This document shows, in pieces, positions 14,070 to 21,382 of a DNA stretch of 21,554 nt. The first letter of the stretch is position 1. The number at the start of each line of letters is the position of its first letter. The DNA is from a virus. Position numbers and translations under genes: made by a program. The stretch is taken from the IMG/VR virus record IMGVR_UViG_3300044678_000290, positions 1 through 21,554 of that record, one strand, 5' to 3'. The notes below the pieces were generated by a model. It was not told the origin of the DNA, made no database searches, and saw only the letters and a list, made by a program, of their open reading frames with translations.

Positions 14070-17002
14070 GAGGGTAGGTACTTCTTCGGGTTAATTTGCG
14101 GGGCTTGCCGGGTCTTTCCGGTACGCGCCTTGCGGATGTTAGCCATCATCTTGTAGAGCCTATCAGCACCGGCTTCGCTTGAGCCATTACCGATATGGGA
14201 AACCACATCGGCGGGGATGACAAACTCGCCATCAGCCAACCGGGCTTCCTGCTCACCATTGATGTTCGCCTTGATGTCATCCGACATGCCATCGCCGGGG
14301 CCACGCAAGAACTTACCGCCAGCGGCGTATTGAATCGGGCCACCTGCGGCAAAGCCGCCCATGCTACCGAAATCCATACCACCAAAGTCCATGCCGCCGC
14401 CACCGCCGCCACCGAAACCGCCCATATCAAACGACGGAGCAGGCTGCTGGGCAGGCTGTTGCATAGCACCATAGTCCATACCGCCGCCAAACCCGCCCAT
14501 GTCAAATGAAGGGGCAGGCTGTTGGGCCATCATTGAGCCATAGTCAAAGGCAGGTTGTTGCGGCATTTCTGGAGCCTGCGCCATTTGTGACGGCATACCG
14601 CTCAACGCGCCAAGACCGGCGAGACCGCTGAAATCCATCCCGCCCATGTCAAACGCAGGTTGTTGCGGGGCAGGCTGGGGTTGAGCCGCAGGTTGTGGGG
14701 TCGGCTCTTGCATTGGGGCCATAGGGCCAGAAAAGAACTGTGCAAACCGGCCCGGATCGTACTGACCCGTTTCATCAGAAATTTGCGCGTCTTGCGGAGT
14801 GGCTTGCTCTGGCTGCATAGGCGCTATCGGGCCGCTAGAAAATTCAGGAGGAGGCGTGTATTCCCTGCCGCCACCCGTCATATCAAAACTGGGCGAACCC
14901 CCGCGATAAGCAACTTCACCCATGCCCATATCAGCGGGCGGGGAATAGTTATCGGCAAACGGATTCGGGTTTGCCTCCTGCCCACCGCCGAACGCAGACA
15001 TATCAGGCATGTAACTGCCTGCGCCGCCCATACCCGATAAATTAAGATTTTGTAAGCCGGACAAATCCAAGTTGCTAAAGTCCATGCCACTAAAATCAGG
15101 CGTTCCGGCACCGCCCTGATTAGTATCGCCACGGTACATTCCAGTGGTTTCGTCGAAGTCTTTTGAGCCTCCGGCGTACATCATCCCGCCGTCGCCGCCC
15201 ATGTCTCCACCGAATTGATTGTCAGTCGGGCCGGTAAATTGGTCACCGCCAAATTGATTCTGACCTCCCGGCATACCACCGGAACCCGCACCAGCACCAG
15301 CACCGCGCCCAACACCGTTCCCTGCGCCAGCGTTTCTAAAATAGTCTTGGATCGCAGAGAAATCTATGTTGCCAAACCCTGCGAACGGGTTACCTGTAGG
15401 CATTCCACCAGCAAACGGGTTCTGCGGCCCGGCCGAAACAAAACGCCCTTGATTGGCATCCCACTTCATACTCCCGCTACCGCTATACAAATCTTCGATA
15501 TCACCAAAATCCCCGCCACCACGGGGAGTACCACCACGAGGGCCACCGGGTCTCCCGCCACCGGGCTGTCCGACCCCACCACCCGACTGACCACCGGGTT
15601 GTCCTCCACCGGGCTGACCGCCGCCCGGTTGTCCTCCACCGGATTGCTGCGGAGCGGCAATTGGAGAAGCCACGAACTGATTAAGGTTCTGCAAATAAGA
15701 AGCAAAAGAGTCTGCACTTTGAGGAGCAGATTGATACTGCGGCATCGTGGACGGAGCAGCGATACCCTGCTGCGCTAACCGTGCTTGTTCAGAGGCTCTA
15801 ACTGCTTCGTCTTTACCGGCAATAAACGGGCGATTCCCAGTAAAAGTCTCTGGGTTCTGTTGGAAAAACTCTGCCGGATATCCTGCATCAATAAATCGCT
15901 GTTGCTCTGCCGGGTTCTGCTGCATGTACTGCATCCAGCCAGCCTTGGCTGAGTTGGGTCGAGCCAACTCTGGGTCTATCGGCATCTCTTCGTAACTTCG
16001 TCGGCCCACTGCCGCTCCACCAGCGGCAAACCGCTCCTCGCCAGTGTACGGGTCAATATCCATCTCATACCCGCCAACACTTTCTGACGGTCTAGCCAAC
16101 GGATAGTTACCGTTTGGGGCCGGGATTACGCCGCCCCCTGCCATGCCCGGCGGGGGAAAGCCGGGATAGCCTTTACGCCACTGACCGCCAAGGAAGCGGC
16201 CTTGCTCGGGGCTGTACCCCATAGACTCGTAATAGGAGTCGTCAATCTGATAGCCACCGCCTTCCGGCATTTCCATGTCGGGGCTAAGTGCGTTAGCGGC
16301 AGTCATAGTAAGACCCGCTTTAGCAGGCATACCAAGCGCACCGAACGCAGACCCGGCTGCGCCCATGCCGCCAATACCGCCAAGGCCAGCGCCACCGGTC
16401 TTAAAGATTTCCCCAGCACCAGCGCCGATGTTTTTAAAACTTGCCACGCCTTCGGGCAAGCGACCAAACATGCTGGTCTTTATCTTGTCTCGAACTGCTT
16501 CCTGGGCGGCTTCTTTCATAGCCGCTTGTTTGGCGGCTTCTTTAGCCGCTTCAGTGCCTGCCGTTTCTGCTGCCGCAGCCGCGCCTTGTTTGGCAATTTC
16601 AGCCCCTGCTCCCGAAGCAGCCGCCGCGCCCGTGCCAGCCAAAGCCGTGCTAAGCCCTGCACCGCCGTACGCGCCAAGGCCAGCCATCAAGCCCTTGCCA
16701 AGGTCGCCCGTACGTGCCGCTTCAACACCGCCCACAAGGAACCCAGCCGTCAGCGGGTTGATCAAGCCACCCGTCAGCGGGGTCAGTACCGCGCCAATAA
16801 TGGTCGGCAGCAGTTTCTTAAGGAAGTTAGCCTCGTAAAGCCCCGTATCGGGATTGATGCTTAGTTGTCCACCGTGAGCAAAGGCCAGAGCCTGCAGCCC
16901 CTTAACTTCGCCGGGGGTCATGTGGACGAGCATGGAATCGCCGTTCCTGCCACGCGACTGGACTAGGGAGGCGAGACCCGCCATGGACTGACTCTGATTC
17001 AT
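14066..17002 (-). CDS. Large Gly/Gln/Pro-rich virion protein with conserved termini (978 aa)
   Basis: The N-terminus (17-60) has GRNGDSMLVHMTPGEVKGLQ, then FAHGGQLSINPDTGLYEANF, followed by hydrophobic Ala/Gly-rich segments (60-240) that may cross or bind membrane. The middle is low complexity: a GGGQP run (~450-500), FDMGG/FDYG repeats (~780-890) and many Met/Gln/Pro residues. The last 78 residues look folded and conserved: GPGDGMSDDIKANING, ARLADGEFVIPADVVSHIGNG, then a helical KMMANIRKARTG tail. These end motifs recur in large proteins of many aquatic phages that are annotated as virion or hypothetical proteins. The ATG has GAGGG 4 nt upstream, after a 37-bp gap from the 198-residue gene. 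Its stop overlaps the GNAT start. I infer a structural protein of the tail or core; no enzyme motif is visible. Confidence 0.75.
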   Translation of the reverse strand: MNQSQSMAGLASLVQSRGRNGDSMLVHMTPGEVKGLQALAFAHGGQLSINPDTGLYEANFLKKLLPTIIGAVLTPLTGGLINPLTAGFLVGGVEAARTGDLGKGLMAGLGAYGGAGLSTALAGTGAAAASGAGAEIAKQGAAAAAETAGTEAAKEAAKQAAMKEAAQEAVRDKIKTSMFGRLPEGVASFKNIGAGAGEIFKTGGAGLGGIGGMGAAGSAFGALGMPAKAGLTMTAANALSPDMEMPEGGGYQIDDSYYESMGYSPEQGRFLGGQWRKGYPGFPPPGMAGGGVIPAPNGNYPLARPSESVGGYEMDIDPYTGEERFAAGGAAVGRRSYEEMPIDPELARPNSAKAGWMQYMQQNPAEQQRFIDAGYPAEFFQQNPETFTGNRPFIAGKDEAVRASEQARLAQQGIAAPSTMPQYQSAPQSADSFASYLQNLNQFVASPIAAPQQSGGGQPGGGQPGGGQPGGQSGGGVGQPGGGRPGGPRGGTPRGGGDFGDIEDLYSGSGSMKWDANQGRFVSAGPQNPFAGGMPTGNPFAGFGNIDFSAIQDYFRNAGAGNGVGRGAGAGAGSGGMPGGQNQFGGDQFTGPTDNQFGGDMGGDGGMMYAGGSKDFDETTGMYRGDTNQGGAGTPDFSGMDFSNLDLSGLQNLNLSGMGGAGSYMPDMSAFGGGQEANPNPFADNYSPPADMGMGEVAYRGGSPSFDMTGGGREYTPPPEFSSGPIAPMQPEQATPQDAQISDETGQYDPGRFAQFFSGPMAPMQEPTPQPAAQPQPAPQQPAFDMGGMDFSGLAGLGALSGMPSQMAQAPEMPQQPAFDYGSMMAQQPAPSFDMGGFGGGMDYGAMQQPAQQPAPSFDMGGFGGGGGGGMDFGGMDFGSMGGFAAGGPIQYAAGGKFLRGPGDGMSDDIKANINGEQEARLADGEFVIPADVVSHIGNGSSEAGADRLYKMMANIRKARTGKTRQAPQINPKKYLPS
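14340..14660 (-). repeat. FDMGG/FDYG-type coding repeat
   Basis: Several copies of a unit around P-A-P-S-F-D-M-G-G-F-G-G-G and PAFDMGGMDFSG are encoded here, with close DNA similarity between the copies at about 14413-14445 and 14488-14520. It forms a Gly/Met/Gln/Pro-rich spacer ahead of the conserved C-terminus. Confidence 0.75.
15500..15655 (-). repeat. GGGQP-type coding repeat
   Basis: Tandem 15-bp units encode GGGQP, GGGQP, GGGQP and degenerate versions (GGGRP, GGPRG, GGTPRG). This would be a flexible, disordered linker in the 978-residue protein. Confidence 0.85.
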
Positions 17003-17039
17003 AACGCCCTCACGGGGTCAAGTTTGATGGATAGTATCA

Positions 17040-17636
17040 TTAGTTAGCCTCGTAATTTGATACCCAAACCACCGTCAGGATGATGGATGGGATCGCTGGG
17101 ATGTTGCCGGTTGCGGCTACATACGGGATAACTACGTCGGTGTCCGAAGACTGCCAAGCCAACTCAAAATAGTCGTTTGCCTGCAGCACAAGCACAAAGT
17201 TCCACGCCGCCACAATCTCGTTGTTGGGGCCGTCGATAACGATCTTAGTAGCCGAGTCCGGCAGGTTTTCCCCGTTAATACGAGGCCAAATATAAACAGC
17301 ACTTGCCGACCCACCGGCTTTATCTAACTGGGCAGAAAACTGAAAGTTATAAATCCCCGTCTGAGCAACGTAGACTTTGGATGTCGGGTTACCGCGTGTA
17401 ATAGCCTGTTGGGTAACGACTGAATTGTAAGTAAACAAATTAACGGCATCCGCAACCGGATTCGGCTGCGTCGTCGTATCAAAATACGAAGCATGTGCGG
17501 TCGGTGAATTAACCCGATTGGCTACCTGCCTAAAGAAAAGCCGCAAGACGTTACTAAATTGATCTTGAAACCGCTGCTCGTATTGAATCGGAGCAACCGG
17601 CAAGTTCGGCGTAGATATGCCACGTGCAACGGTCAT
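17040..17636 (-). CDS. Predicted jelly-roll (TNF/C1q-like) virion protein (198 aa)
   Basis: After a ~70-residue helical start (APIQYEQRFQDQFSNVLRLFFRQVANRVN), the protein becomes strongly beta: TGIYNFQFSAQLDKAGG, VYIWPRINGENLPDSATK, AWNFVLVLQANDYFELAWQS and PSIILTVVWVSN. This order of a 'YNFQFSAQL' strand, a 'RINGE-L' loop, a 'gDYFELAW' strand and a final hydrophobic strand matches C1q/TNF-like modules found in phage fibre, decoration or receptor-contacting proteins. The helical start could be an oligomerisation or attachment segment. The start ATG overlaps the stop of the 763-residue gene by 4 bp (17633-17636). It is most likely a tail or surface protein, perhaps trimeric; the fold call is by pattern only. 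Confidence 0.65.
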   Translation of the reverse strand: MTVARGISTPNLPVAPIQYEQRFQDQFSNVLRLFFRQVANRVNSPTAHASYFDTTTQPNPVADAVNLFTYNSVVTQQAITRGNPTSKVYVAQTGIYNFQFSAQLDKAGGSASAVYIWPRINGENLPDSATKIVIDGPNNEIVAAWNFVLVLQANDYFELAWQSSDTDVVIPYVAATGNIPAIPSIILTVVWVSNYEAN

Positions 17637-19924
17637 CGGCGTCCATCCGGTCGAACGTCAATACGCATCACGCCCATCTGCCAAGCAACGCCAAGATCGT
17701 TGGAGTCCACACGGAACGCCATCTGGCGACCACGGACACGGGTATAGACCTGCCCGGTGTACTGCTGAACCGGTATGGTCGCTGTGCGCGTGACAGTCGG
17801 GCTGTCGGCGTTCGTATAGTTAGAACCAGAGTTCTGCCGAGGCCGTACCGTCAGCGTCACACTCGGGCTTGATCCCGTAGACCCTGTGAAGTTGAGGTCG
17901 GGCAACATGCGCCAGACGTAACCAAAACTCTGCCCATCTTGAATGTCAAAGTCCGACGACTCAATAAATGCCTCAATGGGTAGTGCGGGAGACACCGACG
18001 CATCATCGTTACCCACTTCGTGCAACATAATTTGGTTTGCGACGTTGAACGTGACGTAGGCATACTGTTCGTGCGATCCCGCCGTTGTACCCTCAATGCC
18101 ACGAACGCACCCGGTGAGCGTATTACCGTCCTTGGCAGCGTAAGAAATCTTCTCCGAGTTTATGGAAATAGTGCCACTCATCGGGAAGGTTGAAGTGTCA
18201 GTCAAGGCAATCGTTGTTACCGACGAATTGATGCTCGTGGCAAGATATGCCTGCTGCACGTTGAACGTAGCGAACGGATAGATGCGCTGCGTATGCTGCG
18301 CCCAGAATGTACGGTTCAAATTGCCGTAGTACCAGATACGCTCAAGATAGTTATAAATGACATAGCGGTCATTGATCGTGCTGTTCTGCGATGGGTAGAA
18401 CCACCAAATCTCGTTGTAGCCCTCGTTGGCTCCTGCCGCAACCTGACTTAATTGGTCATAGTTAATGTCGTTATAGACGAACTGGCGAAGGGTGCAAGGC
18501 AGCGTCTCAACGCGACCCGAGTACATGAAGAATTTGTCGCGGCCCATCCAATAGACCACGTTGTTCACCGTCAGCACGGCGTTCTGCGATGCAATAGAAA
18601 TATCTTGATCCAGCAGCGTAAATGACCACACGAACGGAGGCCCGACGTACTGCATGGAGAAGAGCGCCGTGTCCGTCCAGATCAAGATTTCCTGACGGGT
18701 GTTGTTGGCTGTGACAATGTACGAGCCATGCGACAGACCCTGCTCGCCTGACTGGTTTGTCGTTGCTGGCACCCACTCGTAAGCGTTGCCTTGATCTGAC
18801 CAGCGTACAAGCAGCGGATCAAACGTCGTGGCAAAACTTGTCGGGTCGTACGGGGTCGAGCCGCAAGAAATCACAAAGTCATTAACTGGCGAGTCAATAA
18901 TGTAATTGACCTCGTTCGGCACGTGCTGACCGGAGTAACTGAACGAGATAGCCGAAAGCGTAGCCGAGGCATTCGTTGCCTGCGAAATCGTGACTGAGTT
19001 GCTGAAGTCCCATGCAGTCGTGACGTACGTACCGCTAACGATTCCACTACCCGATAGCACCGCGCCCGTATCAAGCCCAGTCGTATCATCCAGAACGATA
19101 GTGGTAACGCCCGAGGCAAACGCGCCAAGCGTCGTACCTTTGATCGCCGTGTTGGCTTTTTCTTCCAACGTAACAGCACGAGACCACGAAGTCGTGTCTA
19201 TCGTCCAGAAGTAAATCTCACCACCGCGCTCGGCAAACATCAAATCGTCGCCGTAGTTGAACATCGACCAGAGGCGCATCTCGACGCCTGCACCCGTGGA
19301 AGAGCCCCACCCGCCTGATCCCCAAGGAGGGCCACCCCAGCCTACGCCCGAACTGTAGACAGCGTTGCCTGCATCAATATCAAACTTGGCAATGACCAGC
19401 GAGCCGCCGCCAGTCGTTGTGGATGAAGCCGTAACCGAAGCATAAATCGTGAACTCGTTGGCGTTAGGTACGGACTGAATCTCGTACTGGCCGTTCAGAG
19501 TCAGGCTGGCTACTGCCGTGGCACCGGAGAAATTAACGTACGTGCCGATAGCCGTGAGATGCCCAGAAGCCGTAACCGTGACAAGGCGACTACCTGATGT
19601 AGTAGAAAACGGATTTGACGATAGCGTCAGCGAGTTACCAAGCGGAGTGATGTCGTAGTACGTGCCGCCCTGCTCCACGTAGACCTTCTGGCTCGTACCC
19701 ATGCCAACAAGGTTCTGATTGAGTTTGCTGATCCAGTTCCACAGCATCCGGCACACGCCGAAGAACGTACTGCCGTTGATGTTGATGCTCTGCCAGCCGC
19801 CGATCTTCTCGGCATAGCCCGAACGGAACCTAACTTTGTCGCCAGCGAAGAACCCGCCCTCATTAGCGTACGAAGTAGACTCGCGGTTGACGCCGGGGCG
19901 TAGTTCAACTTTTTGTAGGGGCAT
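17633..19924 (-). CDS. Tail/connector-type virion protein (763 aa)
   Basis: The N-terminus LRPGVNRESTSYANEGGFF, then GDKVRFRSGYAEKIGGW (to residue 44), is a signature I recognise from large structural proteins of many aquatic podoviruses. Most of the chain is beta-rich with repeated Trp/Tyr-Gly strands (RLWSMFNYGDDLMFAERGGEIYFW, VRWSDQGNAYEWVP, AYEWVPA, RIWYYGNLNRTFW), consistent with a propeller-like tail-tube or stabilisation protein. Around 576-632 lies TFPMSGTISINSEKISY with GCVRGIEGTTAGSH, a small domain also seen in phage tail proteins. Functionally it could correspond to T7 gp12 or P22 gp10, but I cannot decide which. The ATG directly abuts the lysozyme TAG with no spacer; GGGAG lies 8 nt upstream. 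It is the first virion gene after the lysis cassette. Confidence 0.75.
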   Translation of the reverse strand: MPLQKVELRPGVNRESTSYANEGGFFAGDKVRFRSGYAEKIGGWQSININGSTFFGVCRMLWNWISKLNQNLVGMGTSQKVYVEQGGTYYDITPLGNSLTLSSNPFSTTSGSRLVTVTASGHLTAIGTYVNFSGATAVASLTLNGQYEIQSVPNANEFTIYASVTASSTTTGGGSLVIAKFDIDAGNAVYSSGVGWGGPPWGSGGWGSSTGAGVEMRLWSMFNYGDDLMFAERGGEIYFWTIDTTSWSRAVTLEEKANTAIKGTTLGAFASGVTTIVLDDTTGLDTGAVLSGSGIVSGTYVTTAWDFSNSVTISQATNASATLSAISFSYSGQHVPNEVNYIIDSPVNDFVISCGSTPYDPTSFATTFDPLLVRWSDQGNAYEWVPATTNQSGEQGLSHGSYIVTANNTRQEILIWTDTALFSMQYVGPPFVWSFTLLDQDISIASQNAVLTVNNVVYWMGRDKFFMYSGRVETLPCTLRQFVYNDINYDQLSQVAAGANEGYNEIWWFYPSQNSTINDRYVIYNYLERIWYYGNLNRTFWAQHTQRIYPFATFNVQQAYLATSINSSVTTIALTDTSTFPMSGTISINSEKISYAAKDGNTLTGCVRGIEGTTAGSHEQYAYVTFNVANQIMLHEVGNDDASVSPALPIEAFIESSDFDIQDGQSFGYVWRMLPDLNFTGSTGSSPSVTLTVRPRQNSGSNYTNADSPTVTRTATIPVQQYTGQVYTRVRGRQMAFRVDSNDLGVAWQMGVMRIDVRPDGRR

Positions 19925-20413
19925 CTAGGCAACTCCCGACAAATATAAAGCCTGCTCATCTTTACGGCGTTTGACAAGACCGGGCAATACACGCCCAGCC
20001 GCCTTCGTCCACTTCATGAATTCTTCTGCCGCTTCTTCAAAATCACCCCGGTTGGTCTTCATCCGAAGGGAAGAACGCTGGAGATTGCCAAGACCCACGT
20101 TGAAGGCAAAACTGACGAGAGAATCGAAGACTCCCTGACGACCAACAGCAGCAGGGCAAAGTCGAACCACACCACGCTCAAACCGACCAAGGTCTTGAGA
20201 AAGAATCCGATCCACCTCGTCCATCGTGAGGGTGCGATCCCAGCCTGCGGGTACCGGTAAACTCTTGCGCTCCTCATACTTCACCGCCGCGTGAGTCGGA
20301 TCAATCACATGGCCCACGCCCACCGTCCACAACAGCGCCGGACAACGGTAAGGCTTAGTCCTCACCCCTTCGTGGTGCTTGATCATGTCGATGGCTGCGG
20401 CGCTGACTTTCAC
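19925..20413 (-). CDS. Phage endolysin, GH24 (T4/lambda R21-type) lysozyme
   Basis: The protein cleaves the glycan backbone of peptidoglycan. From the chosen GTG it has 162 residues, the usual size for this family. The catalytic pattern is E-8aa-C-5aa-T: Glu in KHHEGVR, Cys in PYRCPALL and Thr in WTVGVGH, the Cys variant of the E-D/C-T triad. Further family marks are WTVGVGH, FDSLVSFAFNVG and a C-terminal GLVKRRKDEQALY. There is no signal peptide, so it should wait in the cytoplasm for a holin. Two starts are possible: TTG at 20419 or GTG at 20413. I prefer GTG because it forms a GTGA overlap with a 26-residue ORF, the same junction used elsewhere in this operon, and GAGG is 10 nt upstream. 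An in-frame TGA just before the TTG rules out a longer protein. Confidence 0.9.
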   Translation of the reverse strand: MKVSAAAIDMIKHHEGVRTKPYRCPALLWTVGVGHVIDPTHAAVKYEERKSLPVPAGWDRTLTMDEVDRILSQDLGRFERGVVRLCPAAVGRQGVFDSLVSFAFNVGLGNLQRSSLRMKTNRGDFEEAAEEFMKWTKAAGRVLPGLVKRRKDEQALYLSGVA

Positions 20414-20490
20414 TGCCAATCTGCCTCATCGATGTTTGACTCGTTCCCGGTTACAAGCGCCCATATAAGAACGATGTACAAGTGAATCAT
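20410..20490 (-). CDS. 26-residue hydrophobic ORF between holin and endolysin
   Basis: This small ORF fills what otherwise looks like a 67-bp gap. Its ATG (20488-20490) overlaps the holin TGA in an ATGA, and its TGA (20410-20412) overlaps the endolysin GTG in a GTGA. The peptide begins MIHLYIVLIWALVTG, a hydrophobic N-terminal half, and ends with an acidic/polar half (NIDEADWQ). No good Shine-Dalgarno precedes it, so translation would depend on coupling to the holin gene. The double 4-bp overlap is the main evidence that it is real. It may be a tiny membrane-bound lysis peptide or a remnant of a longer protein whose rest has been lost, or simply a translational bridge to the endolysin. I do not recognise a family. 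Confidence 0.6.
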   Translation of the reverse strand: MIHLYIVLIWALVTGNESNIDEADWQ

Positions 20491-20972
20491 TTCTTGCCAA
20501 AAGCCTGTGTCCCGAACCAAAACGCAATGATGCTGCTGAGGATCAACATCTCGTCATCCGAAAACACTTCGGCCATCGCAGCCGCAAACGGCACCCCTTG
20601 ATGCCATGCGTACCACACCCCGGCAATGTTCAGCGCGACCAACTCCAGCACGAAAATGTAGGTCACAACAGGACGGACGCTGGCTCGCAGGTTAATCATC
20701 CACTGACTCGCGCCCTTGCCAATCTCAATGTCGTGGTTGTACAGGGCTTGGCGTTCCTCAGCAGCCGTCTGCGTCTGGATTTGCTCCAGTTTGATTTCCT
20801 CAACCCGTGCCTGCGCGATAAACCCACGCTCTGCAAGGGCCAACTCACGCTCTTTCTGGGCTGCGACAAGAGCCAATTCGTGCTTTTTGTCCTGCCGGTC
20901 TTGGAAGATTTGCAGAATCTTGGGCAGTCCACCCGCAAGGAACGACAGAAAGGTACTAATCATGGTCATCAT
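20487..20972 (-). CDS. Three-TM phage holin
   Basis: The 161-residue protein has an N-terminal hydrophobic segment (MISTFLSFLAGGLPKILQIF, 4-23), a long charged helix (DRQDKKHELALVAAQKERE..., 25-75), a conserved W...LRASVRP turn (91-101), a second hydrophobic helix (PVVTYIFVLELVALNIAGVW, 101-120) and a third (MLILSSIIAFWFGTQAF, 142-158) ending in Lys. This matches the three-TM holin family that includes the gene-transfer-agent release holins. It would open the inner membrane for the endolysin. The ATG overlaps the TGA of the 137-residue gene (ATGA), with GAGGG 7 nt upstream. Two further Met codons follow (MMTM), so a slightly shorter form is possible. Confidence 0.85.
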   Translation of the reverse strand: MMTMISTFLSFLAGGLPKILQIFQDRQDKKHELALVAAQKERELALAERGFIAQARVEEIKLEQIQTQTAAEERQALYNHDIEIGKGASQWMINLRASVRPVVTYIFVLELVALNIAGVWYAWHQGVPFAAAMAEVFSDDEMLILSSIIAFWFGTQAFGKK

Positions 20973-21382
20973 TTGCTTGCCCTCACAACATCATCGCCCT
21001 TGGTCACGGTCACATGGTCGCCCTCGACATCGACACGCATCGGCATTTCCTTGCGGTCAAGTCGATCCAGTTTGTTAATCAGTTCTTTGATTACGCCAAA
21101 CTCGGGCTTGTCTTCCTTTTCGTTAGCCCCGGCAATGTTGTTGAGCATGGAGATCAGCGCGGTCAGTGACGCGCCCAATAGGCCCATTACCGCCGCAATC
21201 TTCTCGCCTTCCAAAGCAAGACTGGAAACGACACCGATGACCACGATGACCGTGATGTACTTGAGGCCATCTTTGCCAATGGCTTTGCCTGCGACTTCTT
21301 TTGCCGAAGACTGCGCCTCAAGCCGGTTCAACTCGGCTCGCACCTGCGCCTTGAACATTTCGATGTCGGTCGTCTCAGTCAC
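20969..21382 (-). CDS. Two-TM membrane protein of the lysis cassette (137 aa)
   Basis: The protein has a charged helix at the N-terminus (EMFKAQVRAELNRLEAQ), two hydrophobic helices (KYITVIVVIGVVSSLAL, 41-57, and IAAVMGLLGASLTALISML, 62-80), and a polar C-terminal helix plus tail (ELINKLDRLDRKE, VTVTKGDDVVRASK). There is no catalytic motif. It overlaps the holin start by 4 bp, so it belongs to the lysis operon; it may be a second holin, an antiholin or a spanin-like partner. The start is GTG at 21382, which forms a GTGA overlap with the upstream ORF and has GGAGG about 10 nt before it; no closer ATG fits. It does not look like a standard Rz protein because its hydrophobic part is internal rather than N-terminal. 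Confidence 0.75.
   Translation of the reverse strand: MTETTDIEMFKAQVRAELNRLEAQSSAKEVAGKAIGKDGLKYITVIVVIGVVSSLALEGEKIAAVMGLLGASLTALISMLNNIAGANEKEDKPEFGVIKELINKLDRLDRKEMPMRVDVEGDHVTVTKGDDVVRASK

Noticed and set aside
16202-16864. + strand ORFs of 220 and 187 residues
   Set aside because: They are shadows of the Ala/Gly-rich N-terminal half of the 978-residue gene; the products are Ala/Pro or Arg/Ser/His-rich with no fold pattern.
20958-20972. Lambda-style dual-start holin (MMTM)
   Set aside because: Several Met codons are present, but there is no inhibitory stem or charged residue between them as in lambda S; the chance explanation is enough.
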